Shown one piece after another: positions 22,976 through 36,660 of a DNA stretch of 64,000 bases; positions within the stretch are counted from its first letter, which is position 1, and each line of letters opens with the position of its first letter. Source of the stretch: Sesamum alatum (lineage: Eukaryota; Streptophyta; Magnoliopsida; Lamiales; Pedaliaceae); NCBI GenBank assembly GCA_034509735.1, contig JACGWO010000011.1, forward strand, positions 26,396,979 through 26,460,978, read 5' to 3'. A program made the position numbers and the translations under genes. Below the pieces are notes generated by a model. That model was not told the DNA's origin, did no database searches, and saw only the letters and a program-made list of their open reading frames with translations.

Positions 22976-23273
22976 TACCGGTATTATAAACATGTTAAGA
23001 ACATATAGTTCAAAAGTCTAATCTATCTAAGTAATATTACAATTCATAGTCCATAAAGACATTTTAGCCAATTCATATAAAAAATTGATGAAAACCTAAT
23101 AAAAACTACGAATTGTGCTAGTTGTTGGACGACCACTGAAATTAGAACGGTAATTATAATTTCTCAAATAATCAAAAAATATTTGTAAGTATGTCAATTG
23201 TTAAAAGAGATCGTTGTAATTTAGCCGTATTATAAACAAGTTAAGAACATATAGTTCAAAAGTCTAATCTATT
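22782..23273. repeat. Tandem duplication, two units of about 247 bp
   Basis: Unit 1 (22782-23028) begins aagtaatatttcaattcata; unit 2 (23029-23273) begins aagtaatattacaattcata. Both end with the phrase catatagttcaaaagtctaa. The units are roughly 90% alike. The first unit contains the right part of a TIR element, so the duplication happened after that insertion. Confidence 0.88.
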
Positions 23274-24564
23274 TGGAAATAAACACAAGTCTCCACCGCA
23301 ATTTTACTATGCTTTTGAAAAAAGTGTTAATAGAATATGTATAATGATACCACATCTCTTTCTTTCTTAATAATTTATGTTCTTATTCATATAATCCAAA
23401 GGCATTGGATCAAACCCAAAACTAATTATCCAAACAAGAAAATATATATATTTTTAACCATTGAAAAATTAGATCAGATTAAATTCATTGTAGATAATCT
23501 AACTAAAAAGAAAATATAACCATTATAGAATGCTCCATTTCCCAAAATTTGTTGAGAGAGTACCCAATTTAGTCACCACAAACTATCAACGACCACTGAC
23601 TATCAGTATATTAGGGCCATGTCTATCGAATTGTATTGTATTAGGCCATATTATAGTAGGTTCATACTATCTGTTATATTAGCTCATACAATATTATTTC
23701 ATAGTTTGTTTACTTTGCATTGGTTATATGGGTAATAATCCGAATACAATTTTTTTTGAATATTTACTATCAACCACTTAATTTCGAATTGAACATGCAA
23801 TTACCTTTTTGCCTATTGCATTTAATCACTATCACATCTGACAATGTGATACAATAAATGGTGTGGCTTGTGTGTGTTTTTTGTAGGACTAATACTAGAA
23901 GGTCACACAAATCAATAAATATTCGCCTACCTACAATAAATGCCACCTTCCATATTTCAGAAAATTAATGAAGATTGTCAATGTAGTTTGGTCCAAATTG
24001 AGAGGCAAATTAGTCTTCATACACACACTTTATCAGGACAATTAAAAAAATAAAAGTTAGTGGGAATTGATGTGGGTCCCACATATTAACAAGATGGGAC
24101 CTGAAAATTGGATTGATGTAGTGCAAATAGTATGGCCTAGTAGCGAGCTTTGACAAATGGTAGCGGACTTCGACTTTTGCAAGTAAACAATTGACATAAC
24201 CTGTTAACTCGGATATATGGGCTAGTACGATCTGATAAACAAAGCCTAGGAATGTTGAGTTCAGTATGAATTGTATTGTAGCTAAGCATAACCCTACCGA
24301 CACACCATAGGCACAAGAATTCAACACTTAAATTTCTCCAATCTGGTTCACACCAAAAAGTTAGCATAGTACTAGTTCCAAATAATGGTTATGTAACTTT
24401 AAGTGCATCGTCGCAGGATGCCAGCCAGAGAGAGAAACAAGTCAGCAAACTACCCGAATAAGATGGTTTTGATGGATAGACAAGAAGTTATATCCTTTAC
24501 ATATGGGAAGAGAGAAAGCTATATATGACCAACCAGAGCCGATGACAGAGCAATCACGCTCTGA
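23274..24564. other. AT-rich intergenic stretch and 3' flank of the zinc-finger gene
   Basis: No gene-like ORF is convincing here. The right part (about 24370-24564) is likely the 3' UTR of the minus-strand zinc-finger gene. The rest shows no clear repeat ends. Confidence 0.4.
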
Positions 24565-27500
24565 TCAAACAGAAGCGGCATCCGAGGTTGTCTGAGATGT
24601 AACAGGCTCCGACGTCCCAGTAGTAGCTACACCCTCCACTTGTTCAGTAACTAGGCCACCCGCCGGACAATCGCTCTGAACTCCACTTTGAGGATGTCTC
24701 TCTTCTGAAATTCCTTCAATGTTCACCAGAATCTGAGCTCCAGAGTTTGCTGCAAGTGATTGTGGCTGATTTACAGCTGCCTCCAACTTAGTGCTCTCCA
24801 CATTAGTTTCCACTGTTGAAGCCTGAACATTAACTGTCCTTTCATTACAAAGTCCTTGGTGATGAGAAGCAACAGAAGTTGAAGCATTAGGATCTTGGTT
24901 TGCGGGTCTTGGTGCTAGAAGAACTTCTTGTCCGAGTGTTTCTTGCTGGCCTAGGAAGCGCTTAGCCTTGGATTTGTGCTTTTTTCCCGCCAAATGACTT
25001 TGGAAGACGATTGGAGATTCACACTTTACGTTACATAGTTCACACACCAAGGGGATAACTTCTTTTGGCTTAGGAGGCTCCACAGTCTTTTTTGGTCGAT
25101 CACAAGGCTTCGTTCTTCTACCAACTTTACCACCCCTCATCTTACGCTTTAATCCACGTCCTACGCCTTCAGAATGATCTACCACCTTTTTCCCTGGTTC
25201 TTCAGTAGGTTCTGCCTCTTCGAGCTCTCTATTTTCAGCTGCCGCTTTGCTTTCTTCATTAATAACTAGAGAAGGTAAACTCTCTTGTTGAATTTGTTCG
25301 TCAGACGGCTCAATTTGATCAGGCTGGAGAGGAACTTCTGGCTTCAACTGAGAAGATGTCTGTTCCATTTGTCTGCCAATCACCCTGTTGTTGAGATTCT
25401 GCAACTCTTCGAAAACTTTCAATTTCTTTTTATGTTTTTTCCCATTCTTGTGCTGTTCAAGAATATCGAGGGTATTGCAGTCAACTCTGCAGAGTTCACA
25501 CCATGCAAGTCTTGGAGGTGGCAAAGCGGGCATTAAATGAGCTGGACCCTGAATAGGCGGTGGTATCGGGCCAAAACTTGATGCATATGACTGTGCCATG
25601 GGTGGAAGCGGTCCTCCTTGGATGTGTGATCCACCTTGAGTGGATATTGTCCGGTCCTGACCACGTGCTGCAGCATGCTTTTGCATTGCACGGCCTCTGC
25701 CTCTGCCTCTGCCTCTGCCTCGACCCCGAACATGATATGGTCGGCCTGGGACATTTGGCTGAGGACCAAGATGAGTTTGGGCAGCTCCATGGGGGGCTAC
25801 GCCATTGATTAAGCTAAAACCTCCGTAAGAAGATTGCACAATCTGCAAAAAGTATCATATGAATAGATTTTCAAGAATGCAGCTCGCATTGCACCTGCTC
25901 TTTTCAGAAGGCAAAACCCGTAGAAGTATATGTGGTGCTATCCTAGGAAGCTAACTTTCAGCATAAAATAACAGTAGATACTTTTTGCAGTTGAGGACAT
26001 TCTTTGCACGAGAAATATATGTGGCATACAAGGTCTATAATGTACTATGGATAAGACACAACACAAAATGACAAATAAGAATTGGCATAGACCCAACTCG
26101 AGAAAGCTTGTGCCTTTAGCCATATAAAGAAGACTGTGACCCTTATCTAACTCCTGTGGGAAGACACAAATTTAGTACATATCCCCCAGGTTGATATAAA
26201 AGACCATTCAGCTACACCATGATCCCAGCACAGAAAATACAAATGATAGTAAAGATTTAAGTTGAGACGCAGTATCAAACATGTAAAAGACAGAATTCAG
26301 CATCTAGAATCATTACTATAATGAACTTATAATGTTATCATTCTTTTGAAGTTCTAGAAATAATCTAACCATGCACATAATAATGCATATATGCAAATTT
26401 AGGCATTTAATCGTAGCATTCTGATATTTAGCAATGTAAACAGGTAAAATGCACCACCAAATTCAGGAGTTGACTAAGTTCTGAACGAGGAGCATCTTAA
26501 GATAATTACCAAGTATTTCCATGTCAATATGCTCCTCAAAACATATTTGGACGAATGTGAACTTAAATCTCAATCAGACACCCAAAAGCTGCTGTATAAA
26601 TGGAGCACATACACATACAGGATACGTCTGAACTTGGATTTCTCCTCTTATGCCCTATGCATCTGCATTTTCATTCTCATACCTCTTTCGATCACAAGAA
26701 GGGGCAAAAGGAAATTGAGATAGCAGTGCAGTAGTGAGTCACCCAACAAAAGGTACCCAAATAACTTAGCAACTCCCAGGACTGTCAGTAAAGATTCACT
26801 AGAGAGAGGGTTTAGGTTCCATCCAAGCTAGATAAGATCAAACTTTCTTAGTTGCTTGATGTAAACTAACCAGTTCGAAAGGTACTTTGTCAACGAACAA
26901 AGGGATTAATGCATCACTAAGACCAACATTCTGGTAAGTATGCCACATTTCATGATCTTTTTATGCATCATGAGACCAAAAGAGAAGGTAGGTCAAAGCT
27001 GAATGATTACAAAGGGTGTGGGAGACGAAAGGCTCCTAAAAGTAAGATAACAATTCAGATTAATAAATGCACACTTTTAGTTTTCCCACTACAATACTGA
27101 TTGCCCTTCCATTTTGTGAAACTCGGAGCCACTTAGAGATTCATAGGCCAACCAATAATACAACAACGATAATGTCAACTGAAGAATCCATTTGGTCAAA
27201 CGACAGGATACCACAAGTTAGAAAGACGAGAATCAGTCACTACATTATCAGCTGCAAATCTGATAACAACCAGACAGAAACTGAGTGTTTAATTTTTGTT
27301 TTCAAGTGTTTTGGGGAAATATTTTGGGTAATCATACTAAGGATATGATGTACACTCGGGATATGTTATGGAAAATGTTACTTACCTTATCATATGTAGT
27401 TAGTTGTACCACATCAATGTTTTAATATCTTACATATGTGTAGACAAATTAGTTACGAAAATTTGCGTTACAGTACGTATATACACATACATGTTGCTAC

Positions 27501-27572
27501 TGGTGTCATGATCAACATTTAATATAAGATGCATGTACATGTTTTAAATTGCTGATGAGGACACCAATAACA

Positions 27573-27604
<32 letters not shown>

Positions 27605-29328
27605 CTGTCTATCAATATATATCCAGTAATTACATATATACATAAATACACACACATATATATAGATAGATAGATAGATATATGAATTTGGGAAAACAAA
27701 AAATGATGTTCCCCCAAAAGAATTTCATCTATATCTATGTATGTCTGTATTTATCTACATATATAATGATTGGATGATATAATATTGATACACACATATA
27801 TACATGCATTTGAGAGAACAAATATGATGCTTCCCCAAAATCAGTCTCCCAAATGCATATTCCACTATGGATCAGAAACGCTTTAGGGGGATAAAACAAA
27901 CGTAGCCTAGACGTTTCTCTATAATTTTTTGAGGAAATTAATTAGGTTGCTCATAGACAAGCTGTTGAATGCCTGCTATCTTCCACGTATATGAACGAAA
28001 ACCCACATGAGACACTGATGCTCATTAGCAGGATATCAACTACCAACCTGACCCTTGAAGGAACAAGGAAATATCGAAAAGGATGATAGATATACATATA
28101 CTGAATCGCGAGATCTTCCCAGCTCTTTGTGACTATGCACTTCTGCAAAGGACAAAAACAACTTCAGGCAAGATGATCAAAGGTATAAAAACTTCAGCTG
28201 TACAACGGGCTGTCCAAGCTTGGTTCGTCTTGACAATAGGACAAAGCTCGAGCTTGAGCAGCTAATACTTTTCGGGCGGTACTTTAGGCTCAAGCTCACC
28301 TTTATCACTTTGTCCATGCAGATGTAAGGTACTCAGCTCAGCTAATTATAAATCTCATGAACCAACAGTTTCTTGCAGAATGCACCATCTTCCACGGTTC
28401 CCCCATTAAAGATAATGTAATTCAGAAAAAACAGTTTGATATGTGGTATAATTAGCTGAGCAGAATACTGTCAGCTTGGAGATATGCAGCCTTGCTTGAT
28501 TAGCCAAAAGACAAAGCTCAAGAGAGAAATTAATATTGCATTTAGGGTGAGATCTTCCAGAATGAAATTCAACAAAAGAACCAAGCAATCAACACGTCTA
28601 AGCCATTGAATCTAATTATTTCTATCACGGCACAAATCCATTCCATTTTTCTGAGAACAGAGAAGAAGTATAACACAGAAACCAATAATTCCCAGAAGAT
28701 GATAAATAAACAGAAATTTCCTTTCTGAAACCTCTGCAGATTTTCATTATAAAATCACATACGAATTATCAATATATTTAATCCCCAATTCTTAACGAAT
28801 AAAAGCAATCAAAAATCACACTGGATCGTATTCCCAGATCTACACCACGTCAAACCAAACAGTAAACAACCAGATCAATCATACTATTTCAAGCAATAAA
28901 AAATTATTAAAAGAGAAACAAATAAAATCCAACCAAAAAAAGAAAACCCACAAACGAAAAGACATCCATACCGGCTGATGAACAACCCCGACACCCGAAT
29001 CCACTGCCCCATGTTGTGGGCCGGCAGGAAGAACCGCAGCGGCAGCGCTATGCGCGTGGTACTGAAAATAAGACGAATGATCCTGATGTGGAGGAGGCGG
29101 CGGCGGCGGCGGGGGCGGTGGCGCGGTGACCCCCGGTGGATAAGGCTCTTGTTGTTCGTGCTGTGATGGTTGTACAGCGAGATTTGGGTACGAGTACGGC
29201 TGAACACTTGTGTATTGAGGGTTTGGATAAGAATAAGTGTAGTAATCCTTTGCGGGTTGATCGTATATTTGATGGGTCAGAGACGACGGATCGTACGTCG
29301 GTTGCTGGTAATGCGAGGAGTAATCCAT
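24565..29328 (-). CDS. Proline/RG-rich protein with two U1-type C2H2 zinc fingers
   Basis: Two coding exons, 29328-28972 and 25842-24565, joined in phase 0 across a 3.1-kb GT-AG intron, give 544 residues. Exon 1 is Tyr/Pro/Gln-rich (MDYSSHYQQPTYDPSS) with a run of twelve prolines. Exon 2 starts IVQSSYGGF and has an RG repeat (RGRGRGRGRGRGRA, about residues 157-171), a first finger CELCRVDC...H...KKH (about 234-256), a basic stretch KRKMRGGKVGRRTKP (a likely nuclear signal, about 350-365) and a second finger CELCNVKC...H...KKH (about 386-408). The C-x2-C-x12-H-x5-H spacing with GKKHK is that of matrin/U1-type fingers that bind dsRNA or structured RNA. A nuclear RNA-binding role is likely; the exact function is unknown. 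The C-terminal 130 residues are low-complexity. Confidence 0.9.
25843..28971 (-). other. Large intron of the zinc-finger gene
   Basis: 3.1 kb, AT-rich, with GT at 28971-28970 and AG at 25844-25843. It holds microsatellites near 27.6 kb. I found no convincing extra exon or complete transposable element inside. Confidence 0.75.
27576..27604. repeat. (TG)n microsatellite
   Basis: About 14 TG units in the large intron, followed within 100 bp by a TAGA/TATA tract (27656-27683). Likely polymorphic. Confidence 0.95.
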
Positions 29329-30105
29329 GGCTTCTGCGACCCTCGTTTCAATGGAGAAAGTTTCTGTTCAATTTCTTCTTGTTTCTGCATTCATGAAAAG
29401 GGAAGAAGTGATAAAAATAGAGAACAAGAATTGTGAGCTTATGAACACTGAAATAAAACGTTCGAGAGCCTTTTTCAAGTCATGATCTCTCCGATTGCAC
29501 TCAATCGTTAACGATATCATATTCTTTTAAAAGGTTTTATGTTCGAATCTTCCTATTTTTTATTTATATACTAAAAAAATTATAATAATTTACTTTTTAT
29601 TTTATAAATTATAAATTGATTAAAAGATCTTCAAATATACTTGATTTTGTATATACTTAAAAAAATTCTAAATTTATTAGTCAATCACTCCTAATTCTCT
29701 ACAAATCTCTTTTCTTGTTTTCCAAAAACTTATTTATAAATAAATTATATAGTGGTATTTATAAACCACAAAAGTTCTTGTTATAAACTATGCTAGTAAA
29801 GATATATAATTACAAACATCACGGAAATACAAAAGGTTATAAGCATTATGAGGGATATCAAGAGGTATGTGCGTTCATACATGATAATCATATGTATTTA
29901 TAATAATTTTTTCATTTTATTTTCTTTTATTGATATTTCTATAAACTTCTCTTTTTTTTCCTTTTGTTCTTTTTTGTTTTTGAACTAAATTTTATGGGAA
30001 TTCTAGATTGAAATGTATTAATGAGAGATAATTACACAAATTTAAATTTTAGAGAAGGTATAGCTAAAATTTAATGGAATATGAAATTAATTTTATATTT
30101 TTTTA
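29329..30105. other. 5' flank of the zinc-finger gene and AT-rich spacer
   Basis: The first 130 bp should be the 5' UTR and promoter of the minus-strand gene. The rest is AT-rich and runs up to the edge of gypsy element E2. No coding signal. Confidence 0.4.
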
Positions 30106-30906
30106 TGATGCCCTCTCAAATCTACCGGTTAGCCCAAGAGTTAGAAGTAGGCCTTCAGGTAAGGCAGCCCAGCAGGCCAAAACCATCAGGCCCAAGACAG
30201 TAAGACTTTCTATACATTAAGTCCAAGTTCTGCACACTAACCTGGCAAGTCCAGGAAAAAGGCTCGTACAACAAGTCTAGTCATCTAACAACCAGGATTC
30301 CACGCCACACAGGTGGCCAACACGTGAAGCCATGTCACACTAAAAAATCTCATCCAAATTCTCAGTAGATTGGATGGAATCCGAGTTCTTCTCAGCAGGT
30401 AACTATTTTTCTGAAAAATATGGCAGATATGGCAGGATTGACTCAAACGACTATATCTCCTCCGATTCAACTTGGGTTCTCGCACGGTTTGTTGGGTTGA
30501 AAGCTGACTTTCCAAGGTTTCCAACACTACACGACACTCAACCAAATTCTTCCAAAATCGGGTTCATCACTAGCTATAAAAAGGCTCACTATACAGTCAT
30601 TTGCAAGACACTGACTTTGAAGTATCAAGTAACATCTATACTCTCTTGGCACTCCACTTGCACATGAGTTTTATCTGCTTTTCAGCTATTTTCAACACAT
30701 TCTCACATGAACTATCACTAAAAAACATCACTTTATCATTATTCTCACTTTTTTCAAGTTTTTCCTTTATTTCATTCAGTCGAATATTACTGACTTAAGC
30801 ATTGGAGTGCTAACCCCTATCTGCAGGTTAGTCTCCCCATCAATCTTAGAATTTTTGTGAAGGTCCCTCGATATTTTGTGGTGCTGCTGGACTCCGGTAC
30901 GCATCA
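30106..30906 (+). repeat. E2 5' LTR
   Basis: TGATGCCCTCTCAAATC to GGTACGCATCA, 801 bp, collinear with the E1 LTRs. TATAAAAAG is at about 30575. Confidence 0.9.
30575..30583 (+). promoter_or_regulatory. TATA box of E2 LTR
   Basis: TATAAAAAG in the phrase ctagctataaaaaggctcac, at the same LTR position as in E1. Confidence 0.55.
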
Positions 30907-30946
30907 TTGAGTCGTGTGTGGGAACACTTGAGCTTTGATGTGAGAA

Positions 30947-32600
30947 ATGACCGATTCAGATAACATTGGATCTTTCTCGGGAGATGCCGCTCTCCCTGCT
31001 GCGGTAAGATCCACTATCCTACCTCCGGAACAGATGAGGAGTGCCTCCAGCGCCTCCGCTCCAACTGATGACCCAGTTCCAGTTGGTTGTCCCCCGGTTG
31101 CAGTTGTCGAGTGCGCCGCTCCAGCGGGGGACTTCCCTGCTCCAATTGGTGTCGTTGCTGCTCCGTGTGGAAATCTTCCAGCCCTACTGTCCAACCGTGT
31201 CGTTGCTCCTGCTAATTTGGATCCGCTCCTATACAAGCACCTCTGCCAGTTCATAGTAGAGACCATTCACTCAACTTTCCGTGGCTCCCAAGCAAGTGGC
31301 ACAGAACCCTCTTCCCAGCAGGAGCGAGGAGGAGCTCTTGGAAGTCAACCGATGGACGAATAGGCCTCTACTGGACAACAACAGGACATATCCCTCCGCA
31401 CTGGCTCCACCAGCAAGGAAGCAGCCCTTTTCCAACCTCCTGAAATTTGGCAAGCCCTCAGGAAGGATGTGGTCGAGCTTCGCCAGCAGGTAACAAAGAT
31501 ACTTTGCCGGTTCAGCGAGGGCATCATGGCGGAAGAGCTCCCTGCTCACTTCCGAGCACCTTCCCATCTATCTGCCTACAATGGTACTACTGACCCGGTT
31601 GAACCTATGTGTAAGTTTGAAAATGCAACCTTGTTGCACAGGTATACCGATGGTATTAAATGCTGTACTTTTTTTTTTCTACACTAACCGATTCTGCTCA
31701 ACACCTGTTCGACCAACTCCCAGTTGTATCAGTAAGATCTTTTGCAGAATTTAGCTCCATTTTCCTACACCAGTTTGCTAGCAGCAAGAAGTACTGAAAA
31801 TAGGTTATTAGCCTTTTTGGAGTCAAGCAGGAGGAAAAGGAGACACTAAGAGCATACGTGCAATGTTTCAACAATGTTGTCCTGGAAGTCCTTACTGCCC
31901 ACCAGGAGGTGCTAATCAGCACACTCACCCAGGGACTCCGAGTAGGACCACTCTTCGAAGCCTTGGCAAAGAAGCCTGCAGCTAATTTTCATGAACCTTG
32001 AGGAGGCCCGACTGGTCAGGAGAGGGGATAACAAGGACCGGAGGAGAGAAGGAGAAGCCTCATCCACCCGTAGGAGTAAAGGGGAACCCCGAGGGCGACT
32101 CAACCCCCTCGATCCAAAGAATGAGTATTACACCCCGCTGATCACCAGCCCAACACGATGCTAATGGCCATAGATCGCCATCCTGCCGTACAATGGCCCA
32201 AAGGCTCAGAGGAAGTCCCTCAATAACCTAAATCTAAATATTTCTGCAGGTATAATAGGGAATATGGACACGACACTAACAAGTATCGCCAACTAAGGCA
32301 AGAAAAGAACGAGTCATCCAGGCCGACTACTTGAAAGACTATGTCGAAAAAGATCAACGTCATGGATAGAAGGAGGAACGCTCCGACCATTACGATGCCC
32401 GCAAAAGCGAGGAGCAGACCACTGAGCCTTCCCGGAGGGTGCACAGAAAGAAAAAGTCCTCGAGTGAGGAACGTAGCGCAAACACTCCTGCTAAGGGGGT
32501 GATCCATATGATAGCTAGAAGACCTACTGATGGGGACTCCAGTAGAGCCAGGCGCGCCTATGCCTGCGCTGCTAGAGTAGTGATAGAGCTTGACCACAAA
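30947..32600 (+). pseudogene. gag: E2 gag, broken
   Basis: ATG at 30947 (MTDSDNIGSFSGDAALPAA) with a Pro/Ala/Val-rich tract shorter than in E1. A stop at 31361-31363 follows. Gag-core fragments (HFRAPSHLSAYNGTTDPVEP at 31548-31607) are in several frames. The zinc-knuckle region near 32225-32300 has lost a regular reading frame. Collinear with E1 gag. Confidence 0.82.
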
Positions 32601-35600
32601 CCACCAGCAGGGCATCCTTTGATCCATTTCGGACCTGCTGACATACAGGGAGTTCATTTACCCCATAATGATGCACTTGTTGTTTCTGCCCACTCTGCTA
32701 ACTACACTGTCCAATGTATTTTTGTGGATTCTGGCAGTTCTGCATATATCCTCTTCTATGAGGTTTACCGGCAGATAGAGCTTGGTGATATCCTGCTGGA
32801 GCCGGTGATACTTTGTTGTATGTCTTTGCAATGGAGGTTGTACATCCCCAGGGACAGATCCTGCTCCTCCTATCCTTAAGGGTGGAGCCCAATTGAAAGA
32901 CCAAAATGACCCGTTTCCTCATACTGGACATGCCCTCAGCATACAACATCATTCTAGGACGACCCCGCTCTAAACGCCTTTCAAGCTGTTGTCTCCACCT
33001 ACCACATGAAGCTGAAATTTCCTACCAGATGAGGAGTAGGAAAAGTAATCGGCGAACAATACACTGTCTAAAAATGCTATGTCAAATCCGTAAAAGGAGG
33101 CGGTAAGAAAGACATGGAGATAGACCTTCCCCAACCCAACAGGGAGAAGGGGAAAACACCCATGCAGCACGACGAGCAGGGAAAAAAAGCTTCCGCTCGA
33201 GTTCAGCCCGCTGAAGAATTGCTGAGTATTTCAGCTAGTACTTGGAAAGCCAGACAAAACCACCAGGATCGACTCTCAGCTGAAACCTGATCTAGCAGGG
33301 CGACTAACCACCTTTTTGCAAAAAAATGTGGATGTCTTCGCCTGGACAACCCGAGATTTAATGGGTATTGACCCTAGCATCGCAGTGCATAGCTTGAACT
33401 TGGATCCAACTTTCCATCCTATGAAGCAAAAGAAAAGACATGTCGGTCCTGAGAAGGACAAGGTCATCCAGGAGGAGGTAAGCAAGCTCCTTGATGCAGG
33501 GCACATTAAGGAGATCCAATTCCCCCAGTGGTTATCCAATGTGGTACTTGTACCTAAGCCAGGTAATAAATGGCGCATGTGTGTCGATTTTCGAGATGTG
33601 AATAAGGCATGTCCTAAGAATTGTTATCCCTCACTTCGTATAGACTAGCTGGTGGATTTCACCACTGGTCATGAACTGCTAAGTCTAATGGATGCCCACA
33701 GAGTTACCACTAGATTATGCTTAACCCCGATGACTAGAAGTGAGTAAGCTTCATCACGACAGGGGGAACATATTGCTATATTGGCATGTCCTTTGGGCTA
33801 AAAAATGCAAGTGCTACGTACCAAAGCTTGGTGGACCGCATGTTCTGAGAACAACTCAGATGCAATATCAAAGTGTACGTGGACGACATGCTGGTGAAGA
33901 GACGGCAGGCGGACCAACACATTACAGACCTTGCTGAAACCTTCAATATTCTCAGAGAATACCACATGAAACTAAACCCGGCCAAATGTGCATTTGGTGT
34001 TCGAAGTGGTCGATTCCTCGGCTACATGATGACAGAGAAAGTATCGAGGTCAACCCAAACAAAATACAAGAAATCTAAGAAATGAAATCTCCTACCAACC
34101 TTAATGAAGTGCATAAGCTTGTTGGCTGCATTGCTGCCCTCAGTAGGTTCATATCCCCCTCTGCTGAGCGCAACCTTCATTTCTTCAAAGCTCTGAGGAA
34201 GGCCAAGGACTTTGCATGGGATAAAACTTGCCAACAAGCTTGCATGGACAAAAGGCTTATATGGCCGAGCTGCCTTTACTCACCAGGTGAGATATTATAC
34301 TTATACCTTATGTAGGTCAGCACGTTGTGAGTTCGTGCTCATCAAAGAGGGGGGTGGAATAGAAAAATCTATATACTACATCAGCAAGGTATTACATGGC
34401 GTTGAGTAGCGTTACCTTGACGTAGAAAAATTAGCATTTGCCTTAGTAATAACTGCTAGAAAATTACGCCCTTACTTTCTATCACATTTTATCACTGTGC
34501 GCACTAACACTCCCCTACGAACTACACTGGGGAAAGCTGAGACTTCTAGCAGGGTGATTAAATGGGCTGTTGAACTCAGCGAATATGATATTTCCTATCA
34601 ACCTAGAATGGCTATCAAGGCCCAGGCGCTTGCTGACTTCATAACTGAAACTGCCCCTATCGAAGAAGAGTAGGGGACATGGCTACTCTATGTGGATGGC
34701 TTCTCCAATGGATAGTGGGGCAGGTATTGTGCTGACTAGCTATGAGATGAGCTAGAATTCGCCTTGAGGTTTGACTTCAAGGCCTCAAACAACGAGACCA
34801 AGTATGAGTCCTCATAGCAGGCATTAAGATGACACTGGATGCGGGAGCAAGGAACATAACCGCCTACTCCAATTCCTAGTTGGTAACCAACTAGGTAGGA
34901 GGCACCTACGAAGTCAAGGAAGACCGCATAAAGGGGTACCTCCAGGAAGTAAGCGACCTTAAGAGCATGTTGAAAAGCTTTTAGCTCAATCAGATTCCTG
35001 GCACCAAAAACACCAAGGCAGATTATCTTGCTCGGTTGGCTAGCTCCCTAGCCGACTGCAACACTCGTACCATCACTGTAAAGACCCTTACTAAGGTACC
35101 CCTAATACTAACGTGCATGTCTTGCAGATTAGCACAGATTGGAGAAAACCCCTCCTCGATTACCTGCAGGAAAGAATCCTGCCTACTGATGAAAATGAAG
35201 CAGCCCGCTTGAGGAGCCAAGAAACTAGATTTACCTTGCTGGGAGGAATCCTCTACAAGCGTAGCTTTTCCCAGACCTACCTCCGATGCCTATCAGCTGA
35301 GGAGGGTAGAACCGTGCTCAGGAGATTCATGAAGGATCCTGCGGATCCCATATAGGTGGCATGACCCTTGCAGGGAAAACTTTAAAAGCCGAATATTTCA
35401 AGCCTACTCTCAAGAAGGATGCAATAGATTGGGTGAGAAGGTGTGAGCAGTGCCAGTAGCACGCCCCACTCATCCATGTGCCAGCTGAGCCCTTCAAAGC
35501 CCTTTCAGCTCCTTGCCCATTTTTCCAATGGGGGATGGACATAGTAGGTCCTTTCCCAGTCGCACAAGGACAATGTAAATTGTTGCTAGTAGGAGTAGAC

Positions 35601-36352
35601 CATTTCAGCAAGTGGGTGGAAGTAGAACCCCTTGCCAAGATCACAGAGGATGAAGTGATAAAATTTTTATGGAAAAACATCATATCCAGGTATGGCTTAC
35701 CTCATTTCTTATTTCTAACAATGGTCGCTAGTTTAAGGGTTGGAAAATTCAAGACTGGTGTGCCAACTTGGGCATCTAACAACAGTAGCATACCCCCAAG
35801 CTAACGGGCAGGTAGAAGTCACAAACAAGATCCTAGTACAAGGCATCAAGACCAAGCTGGAGCAAGTAGGAGGGCAGTGGGCAGATGCCTTGCCCAGCGT
35901 GCTATGGTCTTATAGGACCACTCCCAGATCAACCACATGAGAGGCTCCTTTCAACTCGGTATATGGCTCATAGGTCGTTATTCCTGCTGAAGCAGGACTG
36001 GAATCCTTCAGGATACAACACTACGAGCAAAAGGGCAACGATGCCCTGCTGCATACCAACCTAGACCTCATTGACGAAATCCGAAAGGATGCTCGAACTC
36101 GCATGGAAAGATACAAACAGAAGGTAGTCAATGCTTACAATGGAAGGGTGAAGAAAAGAGAGTTCCAGGTGGGAGGTCTCGTGCTGAGACGAGTAATGCC
36201 TTAAAACCAGTAGGAAATATGGCTACCAACTGGGAGGGCCCCTACAAAGTAAGTCGGATGGTCAAATTCGGAGCCTACGAACTGCAAGACGTAGATGGCA
36301 GAAGCTCTCCCGACCCTGAAATGTGTACAACCTCAGGAAGTTTTACTCCTGA
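32601..36352 (+). pseudogene. pol: E2 pol (protease-RT-RNase H-integrase), broken
   Basis: The protease keeps VDSGSS (32724-32741). RT keeps KWRMCVDFRDVNKACPKN and an intact YVDDM (33876-33890). RNase H remnants are near 34680-34860. Integrase keeps WGMDIVGPFPVAQ (35539-35577) and SKWVEVEPLAKITEDEVIK, but the second acidic residue of the DDE set is changed (GAC in E1, AAC at 35717-35719 here), and a small deletion shifts the frame just before it. The 3' end at 36352 matches the E1 pol stop. Several stops (for example TAG at 33645 and 34313) and indels make it non-functional. Confidence 0.9.
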
Positions 36353-36439
36353 ACACCTTGTTTTATACTCATTACTTTACTGCCTGCTTAATCCGCACTT
36401 ACTTCTTAGAGCGATTCTCGCTCCTTTGCTATCAATAGG

Positions 36440-36660
36440 TAATCACTTTGCTGGCTCCTAGCCCACATAAGTCGTCTTGCTGGCGCATACAGTCAATAAG
36501 CCGCCCTTGCTGGCGCACGCATTTCATAAGCCGCCCTGCTGGCAAACTCTTACTGGCTTTAAGCCCTGATAAACCGCCCTGCTGACGCACTCCTATTAGC
36601 TGCAAAAGCCCTAATAAGCCGCTGCGCACTCCTACTAGCTGCAAAAGACCTAATAAGTTG
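36440..36660 (+). repeat. Minisatellite after E2 pol
   Basis: About five diverged units of the same AATAAGCCGCCCTGCTGG repeat seen in E1 at 17590-17800. Unit lengths here are more variable. Confidence 0.75.
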
